Shown here in pieces: positions 28,158-38,500 of a stretch of 64,000 nt of DNA. This DNA comes from Variovorax paradoxus (GTDB taxonomy: Bacteria; Pseudomonadota; Gammaproteobacteria; Burkholderiales; Burkholderiaceae_C), in NCBI RefSeq assembly GCF_022009635.1, contig NZ_CP091716.1:5477501-5541500 (forward strand), in the 5' to 3' direction. Made by a program: the position numbers and the translations under genes. Under the pieces are notes generated by a model. The model was not told the DNA's origin and did not search any database. It worked only from the letters and a program-made list of their open reading frames with translations. Numbering within the stretch: the stretch's first letter is position 1; each line of letters begins with the position of its first letter.

Positions 28158-28694
28158 TTATTCGTTTTTCAAGCCGCTGCCGGCGGCATATCTGGTAGAG
28201 AAGTCCTGGTATATCTCGGCGATTTCCGGGTTGCCGTTGTCCTTGCAGATCAACAACAACTTCGCCAAGGCATCCGGCAGATCCAGAGTTACCAGCAATT
28301 CAGCCAATCGCCTGTACAGAAACTCGTCGTCGCTCGAAAGGTACTCGTGAAGTCGGCGATCCAGCGAGCTCTTTATTGTTTTCCTGCTCTGGAGAAAGTG
28401 AGAGGAATACTGCAGAAGCACGGCCCTTGCGATGATGAGATTGTCGATATTTCCGTCCACTGCGATGTCCAAGACTACGGGAGCAATCTCGGCCAACTCC
28501 AGATCGCTCAACCCGGGGGCATCGTCCTTCAGGAACCTGAGCGCAGCAGCCTGCTCCGAAGTGGTGTTCAGGGCCAGCAGGATGGTCTTCTTGAAGTCAA
28601 CGTGCTTTTTGAAATTGAATCGACTGACAAGAAGAGCGTTTTCCGCCTCCTTCACGAGGCGCCACTCGTCAGGAAAAGCATCCGGATCATTCAT
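28158..28694 (-). CDS. Putative immunity protein for the Rhs toxin
   Basis: 178 residues. Its ATG (28692-28694) overlaps the TGA stop of the Rhs gene (28691-28693) as ATGA, so it is made together with the toxin. The protein is soluble and helical, with no signal peptide, fitting protection in the cytoplasm. It is not the 77-residue Tsi2 known for Pseudomonas Tse2. AT-richer than its surroundings, like many toxin-immunity tips. Role inferred from position. Confidence 0.7.
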   Translation of the reverse strand: MNDPDAFPDEWRLVKEAENALLVSRFNFKKHVDFKKTILLALNTTSEQAAALRFLKDDAPGLSDLELAEIAPVVLDIAVDGNIDNLIIARAVLLQYSSHFLQSRKTIKSSLDRRLHEYLSSDDEFLYRRLAELLVTLDLPDALAKLLLICKDNGNPEIAEIYQDFSTRYAAGSGLKNE

Positions 28695-31600
28695 TTTTTT
28701 CCTGCATGCTGCCAAGGCAGAGATTCGAACAAAGCCTGGAATTCTGTAAACGGCATATCGCGGGTCGGGAACACCGTCGCATGCCCCGGTCCGCGGGGAG
28801 AGTTCGGAATCACATCGGAGCCGTCCCGCACTATATCGATTCCGCTCGGCATCTTGGTTCCTTCCGGGATCTCGTGGTAGTGCCCGCTCAACGGCGATTT
28901 TGTCGGGTCAACGGTGGTCGATGCCCCCTCCGGAAATTGCTTTCCGGCCTGCGACTTGACCATGCCGTCGGCATCTACCGCAATGTCTTTTCCCGGTCTC
29001 GGCGCTCTGGGCTTGCTGGCGTTGCCGAAGGCGCAGTATGAAAGCCCCAGCGGATCGATCCACCGGCTTGGGTTGGGCGCGTATTGATGAAGGTTCGAGC
29101 CCCCCATCAATCCGATCGGGTCGGGTCCGATAAACCGCCCGATGTCCGGATCGTAGAACCGGAAGGTGTTGTAGTGCAGCCCCGTGTCCCTATCCAGGTA
29201 CTGGCCCTGGAAGCGCAGGTTCTGCTCGATGGCCTGGGGCACCGTGTCGGTCGATGCAACGGCGCGGCCATTCAGGGCCGTAACCTCCCACTGCTCGGTA
29301 ACGGTCGCGCCCCATGTCCTGTAGCTCGCGCGCCAGCACAGCTGGCCTTCGGTGTTGCTCAGTTCTTCCGGCAGGCCGGCAGTGTCGTTGTGGAAGTGAA
29401 AGACCTGTGCCGTGGCCGATGCCTCGGCCGGCTCGGCCTTCGCGTCGAGCCGGGCCATGAGCACATGGCCACCGGGCTCGTACACATAGCTCACCACCTG
29501 CGAGCCCCTGCGCTCCTCGATCAGCCGCATCCCCTCCCAGATGAACCGCGTGCTGCCGAACGCATCGTGCTTCGCCACGCGCCGCCCCATCGCGTCGTAG
29601 TCGAAGCGCGTGAGTTGCGTGGTGGCTTCAGGCGTGCCCGGGCGCCGGGTGGTGTGCACGGCCACGAGGCGGCTTTCCTCGTCCCACTCGAAGCGCTGGT
29701 CGGTATGCCTGCCTGCCCTCTTGCGCACAAGCCGGCCGTGGCCGTCGTAGCTGTAGCGCTTGTCTTCGAACACGCGCACGAGGTTGTCGCGCACATGGCC
29801 GGGCGCGGTCGATGATGCGTCGAGCAGGTTGCCAGCAGGGTCGTAGGCGAAGCGTTCGCTGTTGGCGGCGGCCGCGCCGCGCACGGTCTGCTCGATGCGC
29901 CCGGTGGCGTCGAATCTGTGCGCTGTGGTGCCCTGCAGCGAATGCCGGCTCTGCCGCAGCTCGCCCACCGGGTCGTAGCTGTATTCCTTCATCAGCCCGT
30001 CGAGCAGGCGAGCCCCGGGGGTGCCGGCGCTGTCGATAGCCTGGCGCCAGCTCGGGTCTTGCGTGGTGAAGGCCGTGTCCAGTCCGCCGGCCCGGCACCA
30101 CGACGCGGCGCGCCGGCCCAGCGGGTCGAGAACGAAACGGGTGTGCAGCGCGCCCTGGCTGCGCGCCACTTCGCGGTGCAGGTCGTCGCGCTCGATGTCG
30201 CTGATGAGCTGGTGCACCTCGGGTGCATTGCCGTGCTGGTGCGACAGGTTGACCTGGTGCAGGTGGCCCGAGCCGTAGTACAGGTAGTTCAGCGCGCGCT
30301 GCACGCCCGGCTGCGACGCGATGGCGGGCAGCACGGTCTGCGTGCGGTTGCCGAGTTCGTCGTGCGCGTGGCGCAGGGTGTGCGTTTCGCCGGTGGTCTC
30401 GTCGATGGCGGTTTCTTCGATGAGGCGGCCGAGCTTGTCGTAGGCGAACACGGTGCGGTGCAGCGCGCGCGGTTCGTCGCGCGTGCCGGGTCGCGGCGCC
30501 TCCAGCTTGACCGCTTCGGTCAGCCTGTCGAGCAGGTCGTACGTGTAGCGGTAGTGGTGGCTCCCGGTGCGCTTTGCGACGAGGCGGCCCACGGCGTCGC
30601 GCAGCAGTTCGGTGCGCAAGGGCCGGCTCGCGGCGGGCCGTGGCCCGGTGCCGTCGTGCAGCGCGAGGTCTTCGTCGCCGATGCCCGGCACATGGGTGAT
30701 GCACACCGGCCAGCCGTTGGCGTCGTATTCGACCTGCACGCGCGTGCCGCCCACGCGGCGCTCTTCCACCACGCGGTCGGCGGTGTCGCGAATGAACTCG
30801 AAGTGCAGGCCGTTCTCGTTGACGAGCGACTGCAGGCGCTGGGCGCTGTCGTAGTGCCATGCGATGCGGCGCCCTTCGGCGTCCTGCCGGGTCAGCGGCT
30901 GGCCGCGCAGGCCGAATGCGAATTGCGTGCTGCGGCTCAGCGCATCGGTGGCGGCCACGATGCGGCCGGCCGCGTCGCGGCGGAACGACTGGTGGCTCTG
31001 GTCGGGCAACGACACCGACAGCAGCCGCCCCATGGCGTCGTGCGTCAATCGCGTGCGCTGGCCCGCGGCGTCGGTCACGGTCTGCAGGTGGCACCAGCCG
31101 TCGTAGGTGTAGCGCGTGGTCTTGCCGGAGCAGTCGGTTAGCGAGACCAGCTGCGCGCATTCGTTCCAGGCCATGCGGTTGGTGCCGCCCTTGCCGTCGG
31201 TCACGACGATCGGGAGGCCCCGCCTGTCGTAGGCGTACTCGGTCGTGCGGCCCAGCGGGTCTGTCTCTCGCACCAGGTTGCCCTGGTCGCTGTAGGCATA
31301 GGTCCAGGTGCTGCCGTCCGCCAGGGTCTCGCGCCAGGGCTCGCCGAACTCGGTCCAGCCGGTGCTTTGCGTGCGGCCCAGCGCGTCGGTGCGGCTGCTC
31401 ATGAAGCCCATGGGGTCGTAGGTGCAGCGCGTGGTGGCGCCGCCCGGCTCGGTGATGGCGACGAGCTGCCGCAGCTCGTTGTACTCCGCGTGCCATTGGC
31501 GGCCCGCCGCGTCGGCGTAGTCGGTGACCTGGAGGTCGGCATTCCAGTGCCAGGCGAACTCGCGGCCGAGCTGGTCGACGACCAGGGTTTGGCCAAGGGC

Positions 31601-33148
31601 CAGCGCATCGTCCGCGGCGGGGGGCATGCGGCGCACGGTGTAGCTCTCGCCGTCGTTGGTCCAGTGGCGGGCCACGTGCGCGTCGCCGGCCGTGCCTTGC
31701 CACTCGTAGCGGCACTCCAGCCCCGCTGCGTCGGCGTGGAAGTTCATGAGGCCCTGGGCGTCGTAGCCGAAGCGGCGCGCCACCGCGCCGTTGCGGTCGG
31801 TCACGTCGAGCAGGCGGCCTTCGCTGTCGTGGCGGTAGGCGACCAGCACGCCCGGCAGTTCGCCGGGTGCGCCGGCGGCCAGGCGCACGGCACGCAGTTG
31901 GCGGCTCTCGCCCGCGTAGTCGAGCGCCAGCAGGCGCCCGGTGCTGTCGGTCAGCTCGGCCAGCCGGCCCAGCGCGTCGTGACGCAGGTCGATGAAGTTG
32001 CCGTTGCGGTCTTCGATCCGCGCGAGCTTCAGCGTCTGCGCGTGCGCCTCGCCTTCCGCTGGCGGCGCGAACATGAAGAACAACCCGCCCGGCACATGAA
32101 TGAAGTAGTGGCCGCCTTCGGTGCGGCAAAGATCCAGCCCGTCGCGCAGGCTGTACTGACGCGTGCCGGGCTCGATGCCGGGCAGCACCATCGGCCGGCG
32201 CTGTTCGTCGATGAGCGTGACGATGGGCTGGCTTTCTTCGTCGCTGCCCAGGCGCAGCTCCATCGCATAGGGCAGGCTCCAGCCCTGCCCCAGCGCGCCG
32301 TCGCGGCGAAGGTCGTGGCTGCTGTAGAAGCGCTGCCACGCAATGGGCAATGGGCCGGGCAGCGTGAAGTCGAGCTCGCTCTCGCCGCCCAGGAACTTGC
32401 CGCCCGTGGCTGCATGCACCGGGTTGCCGAAGGAACTGACCAGGCCATGGATGCCCATGCCCAGCCCCACCGCGCCTTCGATCAGGCAAGGCAGCGCATT
32501 CTTGCCCTGGCGCGCGAGCTTGGGCAGGCAGCGCAGGCCGCGATAGATCATGACCAGGTTGAAGATGGTCACCAGCACCTTCGAGATGAGCGGCACCTCG
32601 TCGGCCACTTCCCGCACGCGCGCGGTCGGGCCACCGATGAAGACGGTGGGCGAGCCTTCGCTCACCTTGGCGCCGCACTCGGTGTGGTCGTCCTTGCGCG
32701 AGGCGACGCCCATGTTGACAAACACGGTCTCCGCGCCTTCGGCCAGGAGGATCTGCGGCGAGTCTTTCTTGCAGCTCACGGTGTCCATCGGCATCTCGGG
32801 CGAGGCGCGCGCCGCGCCTATGGCCTTGCTGTCGATGAACACGTCCGACGATCCGCTGGTGATCATGCCGGTCACGGTGAGGGTCTCGGGCACCAGCGCG
32901 TCGGCAATCGATTCACCCAGGCTCGCGCCCAGGTAGCCGCCTGCCATGCGCGCGCCGACCACCACGGCGCCCGCCACCAACGGCCCCGCGAGGCCCCCGG
33001 TGCCGACCACCGCGGCAGCCGCCACGCCCACCGCGAAGCCCACGGCAATGCCGCCGATCAGGCCGCCCGCGAACTTGGCCCAGAAGCGCGCATGCGCATT
33101 GGTGTGGGCAATGGGGTCGTGCAGCCGGGCAGCGGGTTTACCGTCCAT
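28691..33148 (-). CDS. PAAR-Rhs type VI effector with Tse2-like toxin tip
   Basis: 1485 residues. Order: prePAAR start MDGKPAARLHDP, two glycine-rich membrane segments (about 27-75), PAAR domain (about 90-190), then the Rhs shell with many YD-type repeats, ending in the self-cleavage motif PSRWIDPLGL. The last 116 residues (1370-1485) are the toxin: HEIPEGTKMPSGIDIVRDG and HATVFPTRDMPFTEFQALF resemble the IPDGTDIPPDLKV...HYTIMPAKPM pattern of Tse2, an ADP-ribosyltransferase-fold toxin that acts in the cytoplasm. The Eag chaperone gene is just upstream, the immunity candidate overlaps its end. Confidence 0.9.
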   Translation of the reverse strand: MDGKPAARLHDPIAHTNAHARFWAKFAGGLIGGIAVGFAVGVAAAAVVGTGGLAGPLVAGAVVVGARMAGGYLGASLGESIADALVPETLTVTGMITSGSSDVFIDSKAIGAARASPEMPMDTVSCKKDSPQILLAEGAETVFVNMGVASRKDDHTECGAKVSEGSPTVFIGGPTARVREVADEVPLISKVLVTIFNLVMIYRGLRCLPKLARQGKNALPCLIEGAVGLGMGIHGLVSSFGNPVHAATGGKFLGGESELDFTLPGPLPIAWQRFYSSHDLRRDGALGQGWSLPYAMELRLGSDEESQPIVTLIDEQRRPMVLPGIEPGTRQYSLRDGLDLCRTEGGHYFIHVPGGLFFMFAPPAEGEAHAQTLKLARIEDRNGNFIDLRHDALGRLAELTDSTGRLLALDYAGESRQLRAVRLAAGAPGELPGVLVAYRHDSEGRLLDVTDRNGAVARRFGYDAQGLMNFHADAAGLECRYEWQGTAGDAHVARHWTNDGESYTVRRMPPAADDALALGQTLVVDQLGREFAWHWNADLQVTDYADAAGRQWHAEYNELRQLVAITEPGGATTRCTYDPMGFMSSRTDALGRTQSTGWTEFGEPWRETLADGSTWTYAYSDQGNLVRETDPLGRTTEYAYDRRGLPIVVTDGKGGTNRMAWNECAQLVSLTDCSGKTTRYTYDGWCHLQTVTDAAGQRTRLTHDAMGRLLSVSLPDQSHQSFRRDAAGRIVAATDALSRSTQFAFGLRGQPLTRQDAEGRRIAWHYDSAQRLQSLVNENGLHFEFIRDTADRVVEERRVGGTRVQVEYDANGWPVCITHVPGIGDEDLALHDGTGPRPAASRPLRTELLRDAVGRLVAKRTGSHHYRYTYDLLDRLTEAVKLEAPRPGTRDEPRALHRTVFAYDKLGRLIEETAIDETTGETHTLRHAHDELGNRTQTVLPAIASQPGVQRALNYLYYGSGHLHQVNLSHQHGNAPEVHQLISDIERDDLHREVARSQGALHTRFVLDPLGRRAASWCRAGGLDTAFTTQDPSWRQAIDSAGTPGARLLDGLMKEYSYDPVGELRQSRHSLQGTTAHRFDATGRIEQTVRGAAAANSERFAYDPAGNLLDASSTAPGHVRDNLVRVFEDKRYSYDGHGRLVRKRAGRHTDQRFEWDEESRLVAVHTTRRPGTPEATTQLTRFDYDAMGRRVAKHDAFGSTRFIWEGMRLIEERRGSQVVSYVYEPGGHVLMARLDAKAEPAEASATAQVFHFHNDTAGLPEELSNTEGQLCWRASYRTWGATVTEQWEVTALNGRAVASTDTVPQAIEQNLRFQGQYLDRDTGLHYNTFRFYDPDIGRFIGPDPIGLMGGSNLHQYAPNPSRWIDPLGLSYCAFGNASKPRAPRPGKDIAVDADGMVKSQAGKQFPEGASTTVDPTKSPLSGHYHEIPEGTKMPSGIDIVRDGSDVIPNSPRGPGHATVFPTRDMPFTEFQALFESLPWQHAGKK

Positions 33149-33174
33149 GGTTCGCCGGTGCCTTCGTCAAGGTG

Positions 33175-33618
33175 TCAGGCCCTCGCCTGGAAGCTCTCGA
33201 GCGTGCGCCGCCACAGCGCGAGCGCGTCTTCGTCGAAGGGCACGGGGCTGCTGGCCGTGAGAATGAGCACGGCCTTGCCGGCCGGGTCCTGCGGCAAGAG
33301 GAACACGGCTTGGCGCTGGTGCAGTGCCTGCCCGTTCTGCCTGAACTGCGTGACCAGTTCGATGGCCCGCAGGCTGGCGATGGCCGGGCCCACGGCGATG
33401 TCGGTGCGCGACACCTCCTTCAGCTGGCTCACCTGGCGCGTCAGGTCGTTCATCTGCCGGCTGACGAACTGCGCCAGGCTCTCCTGCGCGCGCAGCGCGT
33501 CGCGGCTCACGATGAGCGTGGTGCCGGAGCCGTCGGGCATGGCCAGCACGTTCATCGAGCGGTCGATGCGGCCGTCGTCTGGCACGTCGAACCGGCCTTC
33601 CTGGATGTGGTACTTCAT
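33175..33618 (-). CDS. Eag-type chaperone (DUF1795/DcrB-like)
   Basis: 147 residues of the DUF1795 family, known as effector-associated gene (Eag) chaperones that wrap the N-terminal membrane segments of PAAR effectors and load them on VgrG. MKYHIQEGRFDVPD...DRSMNVLAMPDGSGTTLIVSRD is typical. It sits 26 bp before the Rhs gene, whose prePAAR and membrane segments are exactly what Eag proteins bind. An IS element now separates it from the preceding genes of the operon. Confidence 0.88.
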   Translation of the reverse strand: MKYHIQEGRFDVPDDGRIDRSMNVLAMPDGSGTTLIVSRDALRAQESLAQFVSRQMNDLTRQVSQLKEVSRTDIAVGPAIASLRAIELVTQFRQNGQALHQRQAVFLLPQDPAGKAVLILTASSPVPFDEDALALWRRTLESFQARA

Positions 33619-33646
33619 CGGGCTGCTTTCTTTCGCGGTGTTCTAG

Positions 33647-35115
33647 TCTTACTGTGTCATAAATGACATAATTCGATTTTCCGGACTTCGAGCTGGAGGA
33701 TCGATGAATGCAGCAGAGCGTTTTGATCGGTATCTTGAGCACCTGAGCGAAGGCCTTGGTCACGCTGACCGGCACGCCGGCCTTCGCGGTTACTGCACGG
33801 GCTTGATGCTTCCGCTGTCACGCAAGAGCGTGGAGCCCATGGCCGCGCGGGTCGATCCGATGCACGCGAGCGCCCGGCACCAGTCACTTCACCACTTCGT
33901 GGCCAAGGCCGAGTGGTCCGACACCCAGATGCTGCGACGCGTGTGCCAGTGGGTGATGCCCAAGATGGACTTCAGCCAAGGCGGCTGGTGGATCATCGAC
34001 GACACCGGATTCCCGAAGAAGGGGCGCCATTCTGTTGGTGTCACCCGTCAGTACTGCGGGATGCTGGGCAAGCAGGATAACTGCCAGGTGGCAGTGAGCA
34101 TCTCCCTTGCAAGCAGCCAATGCAGCCTGCCCGTGGCTTGGCAGCTGTACCTGCCCGAGGACTGGGCTTCAGATCCGGAACGCCGCGCCAAGGCTGGTGT
34201 TCCCGACGAAGTGCGCTTCGCCACGAAGACGCATATCGCGCTGCAGCAGTTGCGCACGCTGCTGGATGAAGGCGCACCGCGCTATTGCGTGCTGGCCGAT
34301 GCGGGCTACGGGGTGGACAACGCCTTTCGCCAAGCGCTCAGCGACATGGGCTTGCTCTACGCGGTAGGTGTCACATCTGCCGTGGTGGTCTGGCCGCCTG
34401 GCGTTCAGCCGCTGCCACCCAAACCTTACAGCGGCATGGGCCGCCCGCCAGTGATGCCCCGGCGCACGGCGGCGCTGCAACCCGTGAGCGTCAAGGCATT
34501 GGCGCAGTCCCTGCCAAGCCGAGCGTTCCAGAACATCAGCTGGCGAGAGGGCACCAACGACACACTGAACGGCCGCTTCGCGGCCGTGCGAGTGCGCCAC
34601 GCTGGAGGCAATACGGGCAAGGCACGTCTGCGCCCCGAGCAGTGGCTGCTCATCGAGTGGCCGGCAGGCGACGCTGAGCCAAGCAAGTACTTCCTGTCCA
34701 CCCTGCCAGAAGACACGCCGATCGACGAGTTGGTCGGCGTTGCCCATCAGCGCTGGCGCATCGAGCGCGACTACCAGGATCTGAAGCAGGACTTCGGTCT
34801 CGGCCACTACGAGGGCCGAGGGTGGCGGGGGTTCCATCACCATGCCGCCTTGAGCATCGCGGCCTACGGGTTCCTGATGGCTGAACGCCTCGTCGCCGAC
34901 AAGTCTGTCGGCGGCAAAAAAAACTTCATCCAACGCCAGGTGCCTGCCCTTCCCAAGGATTACATCCCCCGCGGCAGTCCTGCGCGCACAGCGCCACGTG
35001 GCGACGTCGATCACGACGCTGCGCCATCGACTGAGCTATCTGTTGATCGCTCGTCTTGGCCAGTGCCCCTGCTGCGGAAGGGCAGACGTAAAGCTACTCT
35101 TGTGACACAGTAAGA
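33647..35115. mobile_element. IS701-family insertion sequence, 1469 bp
   Basis: Perfect 13-bp terminal inverted repeats TCTTACTGTGTCA at 33647-33659 and its complement at 35103-35115. A 4-bp target duplication CTAG flanks it (33643-33646 and 35116-35119), matching the YTAR target of the IS701 family. It carries one transposase gene. Removing the element and one CTAG restores a 27-bp gap between the immunity-like gene and the Eag gene. The TAG stop codon of that gene is inside the target duplication, so the insertion did not damage it. Confidence 0.93.
33704..35113 (+). pseudogene. IS701-type transposase with C-terminal frameshift
   Basis: 469 codons of DDE transposase; conserved blocks GGWWIIDDTGFPKKG, VLADAGYGVD, DELVGVAHQRWRIERDYQDL and the Y(2)R...E region are intact. 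The expected end of IS701 transposases (AQRHVATSITTLRHRLSYLL ... CPCCG) is encoded in the +1 frame and stops at TGA 35103-35105, inside the right inverted repeat. The current frame instead runs to 35113 with an unrelated tail, so one base has been gained, probably near 34975-34992. The catalytic core is complete, so activity may or may not be lost. Confidence 0.82.
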
Positions 35116-35559
35116 CTAGGCGGGGTCGAAGGCGACGAAGGCCAGGCAGCCGGGGTTGCGCTCCGCGAAGCCGAACGACAGCCGGCCCCAGCCGAGCGTG
35201 GCCGTGTAGCTGGTCGATTCGTCGAGCGAGCGGCCGCGCGGCACGTCGGTGATCTCCAGCGCGGGGTAGTGCTGGCGCACCTCGGCCAGGGGCACGCAGC
35301 GGCCCTTCAGCTCCAGCACGAGGAAGCCCGGGTGCGCGCCTTCGCGCTTGATGCGCAGGTCGATGCGCGCAAGCCCGGTGCCATCCGAAAGGCGCACCGG
35401 CGAGCCTTCGAAGAACTGGAACACGGTGCCGCCTTCGGCATGCGTGTCGCTCAGGGTGGTCGACAGCGTGCGGCCGACCTTCTGCACGGAGAACGGCAGC
35501 TGCGCGGCCAGCGCGTCGATGCTTTGCCAGAGCGTCATGGTCATGGCTTGCTGATTCAT
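35116..35559 (-). CDS. Putative immunity protein for VgrG metallopeptidase
   Basis: 147 residues, not recognised. ATG 35557-35559 follows the VgrG stop after 4 bases (alternative ATG 21 bases earlier would overlap it). Beta-rich soluble protein (GTVFQFFEGSPVRLSDGTG, ARIDLRIKREGAHPGFLVLEL). Position right after a toxin-tipped VgrG argues for an immunity role. Its TAG stop lies in the CTAG target duplication of the IS element. Confidence 0.68.
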   Translation of the reverse strand: MNQQAMTMTLWQSIDALAAQLPFSVQKVGRTLSTTLSDTHAEGGTVFQFFEGSPVRLSDGTGLARIDLRIKREGAHPGFLVLELKGRCVPLAEVRQHYPALEITDVPRGRSLDESTSYTATLGWGRLSFGFAERNPGCLAFVAFDPA

Positions 35560-35563
35560 GGGT

Positions 35564-38500
35564 TCAGTGCTTGCCGGCATATTTCTTGTCGTAGGAATTG
35601 CCGTAGTACTGCGTGTACTGCTCGCCGGTGGTCGATGTGTTGAGCGTGCCGTAGTACTTGCCGGCCGCGGCCCTGGCAGCCTCCCGGGTGCCGCCCTTCA
35701 CCATGCCGTTGTAGGCCTCGTTGAAGGCTTCCACGTTCGCGGGGTTCGCGCCCTTGAGGATGTCGACCTTGGCCGCGCGCCAGACCTCGCGCTGCACCTG
35801 GATCTGGTTGAGCGCCGCCTCGCCCTCGGAGCTGAGCATGCTGTTGACGAACGCGGTCTTGGAAGACATGTCGGGCTTGAAGCGATACGAATAGACCGCG
35901 TGCCCGACCTCGTGCGACAGCGAGGCGGCCGTCTTGTAGGGGTCGCTCGCGTTGTTGCTGTCGATCACGATCTTCTTCACGGCGGGGTTGGTGTCGGCAT
36001 ATGTGCCTCCGCCCGCCGCGCCATAGCCGATCTTCCATCCCTGCCCTTGCAGGAACTTGACCTGCCTCTGCAGCGTGGGCGACCGCGCCGCGATGGCGTC
36101 GACCCCTTTGCCGAGGCCCGTGGTCACGTAGCCCGGCGGCGCGGCCGCGGGCACGGCGTGCTCCGACGCCTCGGCCGACGTGGCTGCCGCTGCGGGCGCC
36201 ACGGGCACGCCGTCTTCCACCACCGCTTCTTCAGGCGCGCTGCCAATGGGCGCGTCGCAGTTCAGGAAGATCTTGCTGCCGCGCTGGTCCAGCTCGCCCG
36301 TGAAGTTGACGAGCCCCTTCACGCCGTTGATGTTCACCGTGCCGTCGGCCAGCAGCACGATGGACGACTTGCCGCAGATCAGCGAGATGCTGGTCTTGCC
36401 GGTAACGAACACGTCCTGGTCGGCCGCCTGGATCACCACCGATTTGCGGCCGGTGATGTTGGCGTTGCTGTCGGTGGAGGTCATGGAGGCGTCGGTCTTC
36501 GACACCAGGTTGACGGCTCCCGCGCTCGCGTGCGAGACGATGTCGCCGCCCGACACCACGTTGACCTGCCCGCCCTCGCTCACCTGCGTGAGCATGCCGC
36601 CCGTGACCAACTGCGTGAGCTGCGCGCCGGTGGTCAGCGTCATGGCCGAGGTGGCGCGCACCGACACGCTCTGGCCCGAGCTAAGCACGATGGGCTTGGG
36701 GCTGATCATGGTCTGCCCCTCGGGGCTCACGATGGAGACCACGGGCTTGTCGATCTTGCGCGAGAGGTCGAGCATCTGCTGCGCATCGGCCATCGCGGGG
36801 TCGGGGTTGTCGGAGACGCCAGCCTCCGGCGCGCCGCCCGCAGCGAGCGCCGCCACCGCCTGCGAAACGCCGCCTGCCGCCTGCACGCCCTGCACCAGCC
36901 CCATCAGCGTCTGGTTCTTGCCCTGGGCCATCGCGCCCACCAGCGCCTTGGTGGCCGCAATGGCTTGGCCGGAGGCCTGCATCAGCGCATTGCTCTGCGC
37001 CAGCGTGGCGCCCATGTGCTCGTGGCCGTCGGGGTTGTCGCGGGAGGTGCGCTGCGCATAGTCCTGCGTGTAGGTGGTCAGCAGCAGGCCCTTGTCGGCG
37101 CGGATGGAGCCCCACTCGTTGGTGCGCAGCTCGAAGCCGTAGCTGCGCTGCACGCCGGAGCCCTGGTTCATCAGGTAGCCCATGTGCAGGTGGGTGTTGC
37201 CGTGGTCGGTCGACAGCTCGATGTGCTCGGTGCCGCGGCTGTCCTCGAAGCGCAGCATGTGCTTGCCGCCGCCGCCCTTGCTCCAGTTGGTCTGGAAGCC
37301 GGTCTGGGTCTTGTGGCGCGGCAGTTCCCACGGCGGCATCTGCGCGGCGTTGTAGACGCAGCCGGTGACGATCGGGTAGTCAGGGTCGCCGTTGAGAAAG
37401 TCGACGATCACCTCCTGCCCGATGCGCGGGATGTGCATGGCGCCGTAGTTGCTGCCGGCCCAGGTCTGCGAGACGCGGATCCAGCACGAGGAGTTCTCGT
37501 CGCGCCGGCCGTAGCGGTCCCAGTGGAACTGCACCTTGATGCGGCCGTATTCGTCGGTGTGGATCTCTTCGCCCGCGGGGCCGACCACCACCGCGGTCTG
37601 CGGCCCGGTGGTGCGCGGCCTGGGCGTGACGCGCGCGGGGCGGAATGGAGCGCTGTCGGGCAGCACCTCGAAGGTCTGGCGGTAGCTGGTGCTGCTGGTC
37701 GATTCGCTGTAGGCCGCGTCGGCCGCGCCGGCCACGCGCAGCGCGTTTTCCTGGAAGTCGTAGGTCACGGCCTCGATCAGGTAGCGGCGGTTGTCCTCGG
37801 CGTTGGGGTGGCGCGCCAGCTCGAACAGGTAGCCCGGCGCCATGTGGCGCAAGTTGCCTTCGGCGCTCACCAGTTCACGGCGCCCTGCGAGCTGCTCCAG
37901 GCGCAGGCGCGCGTAGTTCTCGCCGTCGCCCAGTTCGGTGTAGCCGCCGGGCCAGTCGTAGATCTCGAAATCGTCGCGGCTGTGGCCGGCCGGCTGCTGG
38001 CGCACGGTGTCGATCTCGGCGTTGGGCTTCCTGAAGTCGTAGTCGTCGGCCGCGAAGTTGCCCGACGCGATGTCTTCCGAATGGCTCCAGCTGTCGATGA
38101 AGTCCTGCTCGAGGATCTGCGCGGCCAGCACGCCCGCGTGGTACGGCACCTTCACCGGGCCGCTGGGCACGGGGGTGTGCGAATCGGCGCCGTCGCACAG
38201 CACCAGCTGGTGGCTGCCCTGCGCATGCGAGAAGAAGTAGTAGATGCCCTCCTGCTCCATCAGCCGGCTGACGAAGTTGAAGTCGCTCTCCGAGTACTGC
38301 ACGCAGTAGTCCCAGGTGCGATAGTTGCCGCTCAGGCGCGCGTCGATGGCAAAGCCGTAGGGCGCGAGCACCTCCTGCAATATCTGCGGCGCTGTCTTGA
38401 ACTGGAAGATCTTGAAGTCGGAGCGGCGGGTGGCGTACCACAGCCACGGGCGCAGCGTGGCTTCGTACACGCACATGTCGCCGTCGTCCTTGCCCACGTA

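Noticed and set aside
34916..34923. Eight A residues in the transposase gene as a programmed -1 frameshift
   Set aside because: A -1 slip would enter the +2 frame, but the conserved C-terminus is in the +1 frame, so it cannot restore it.
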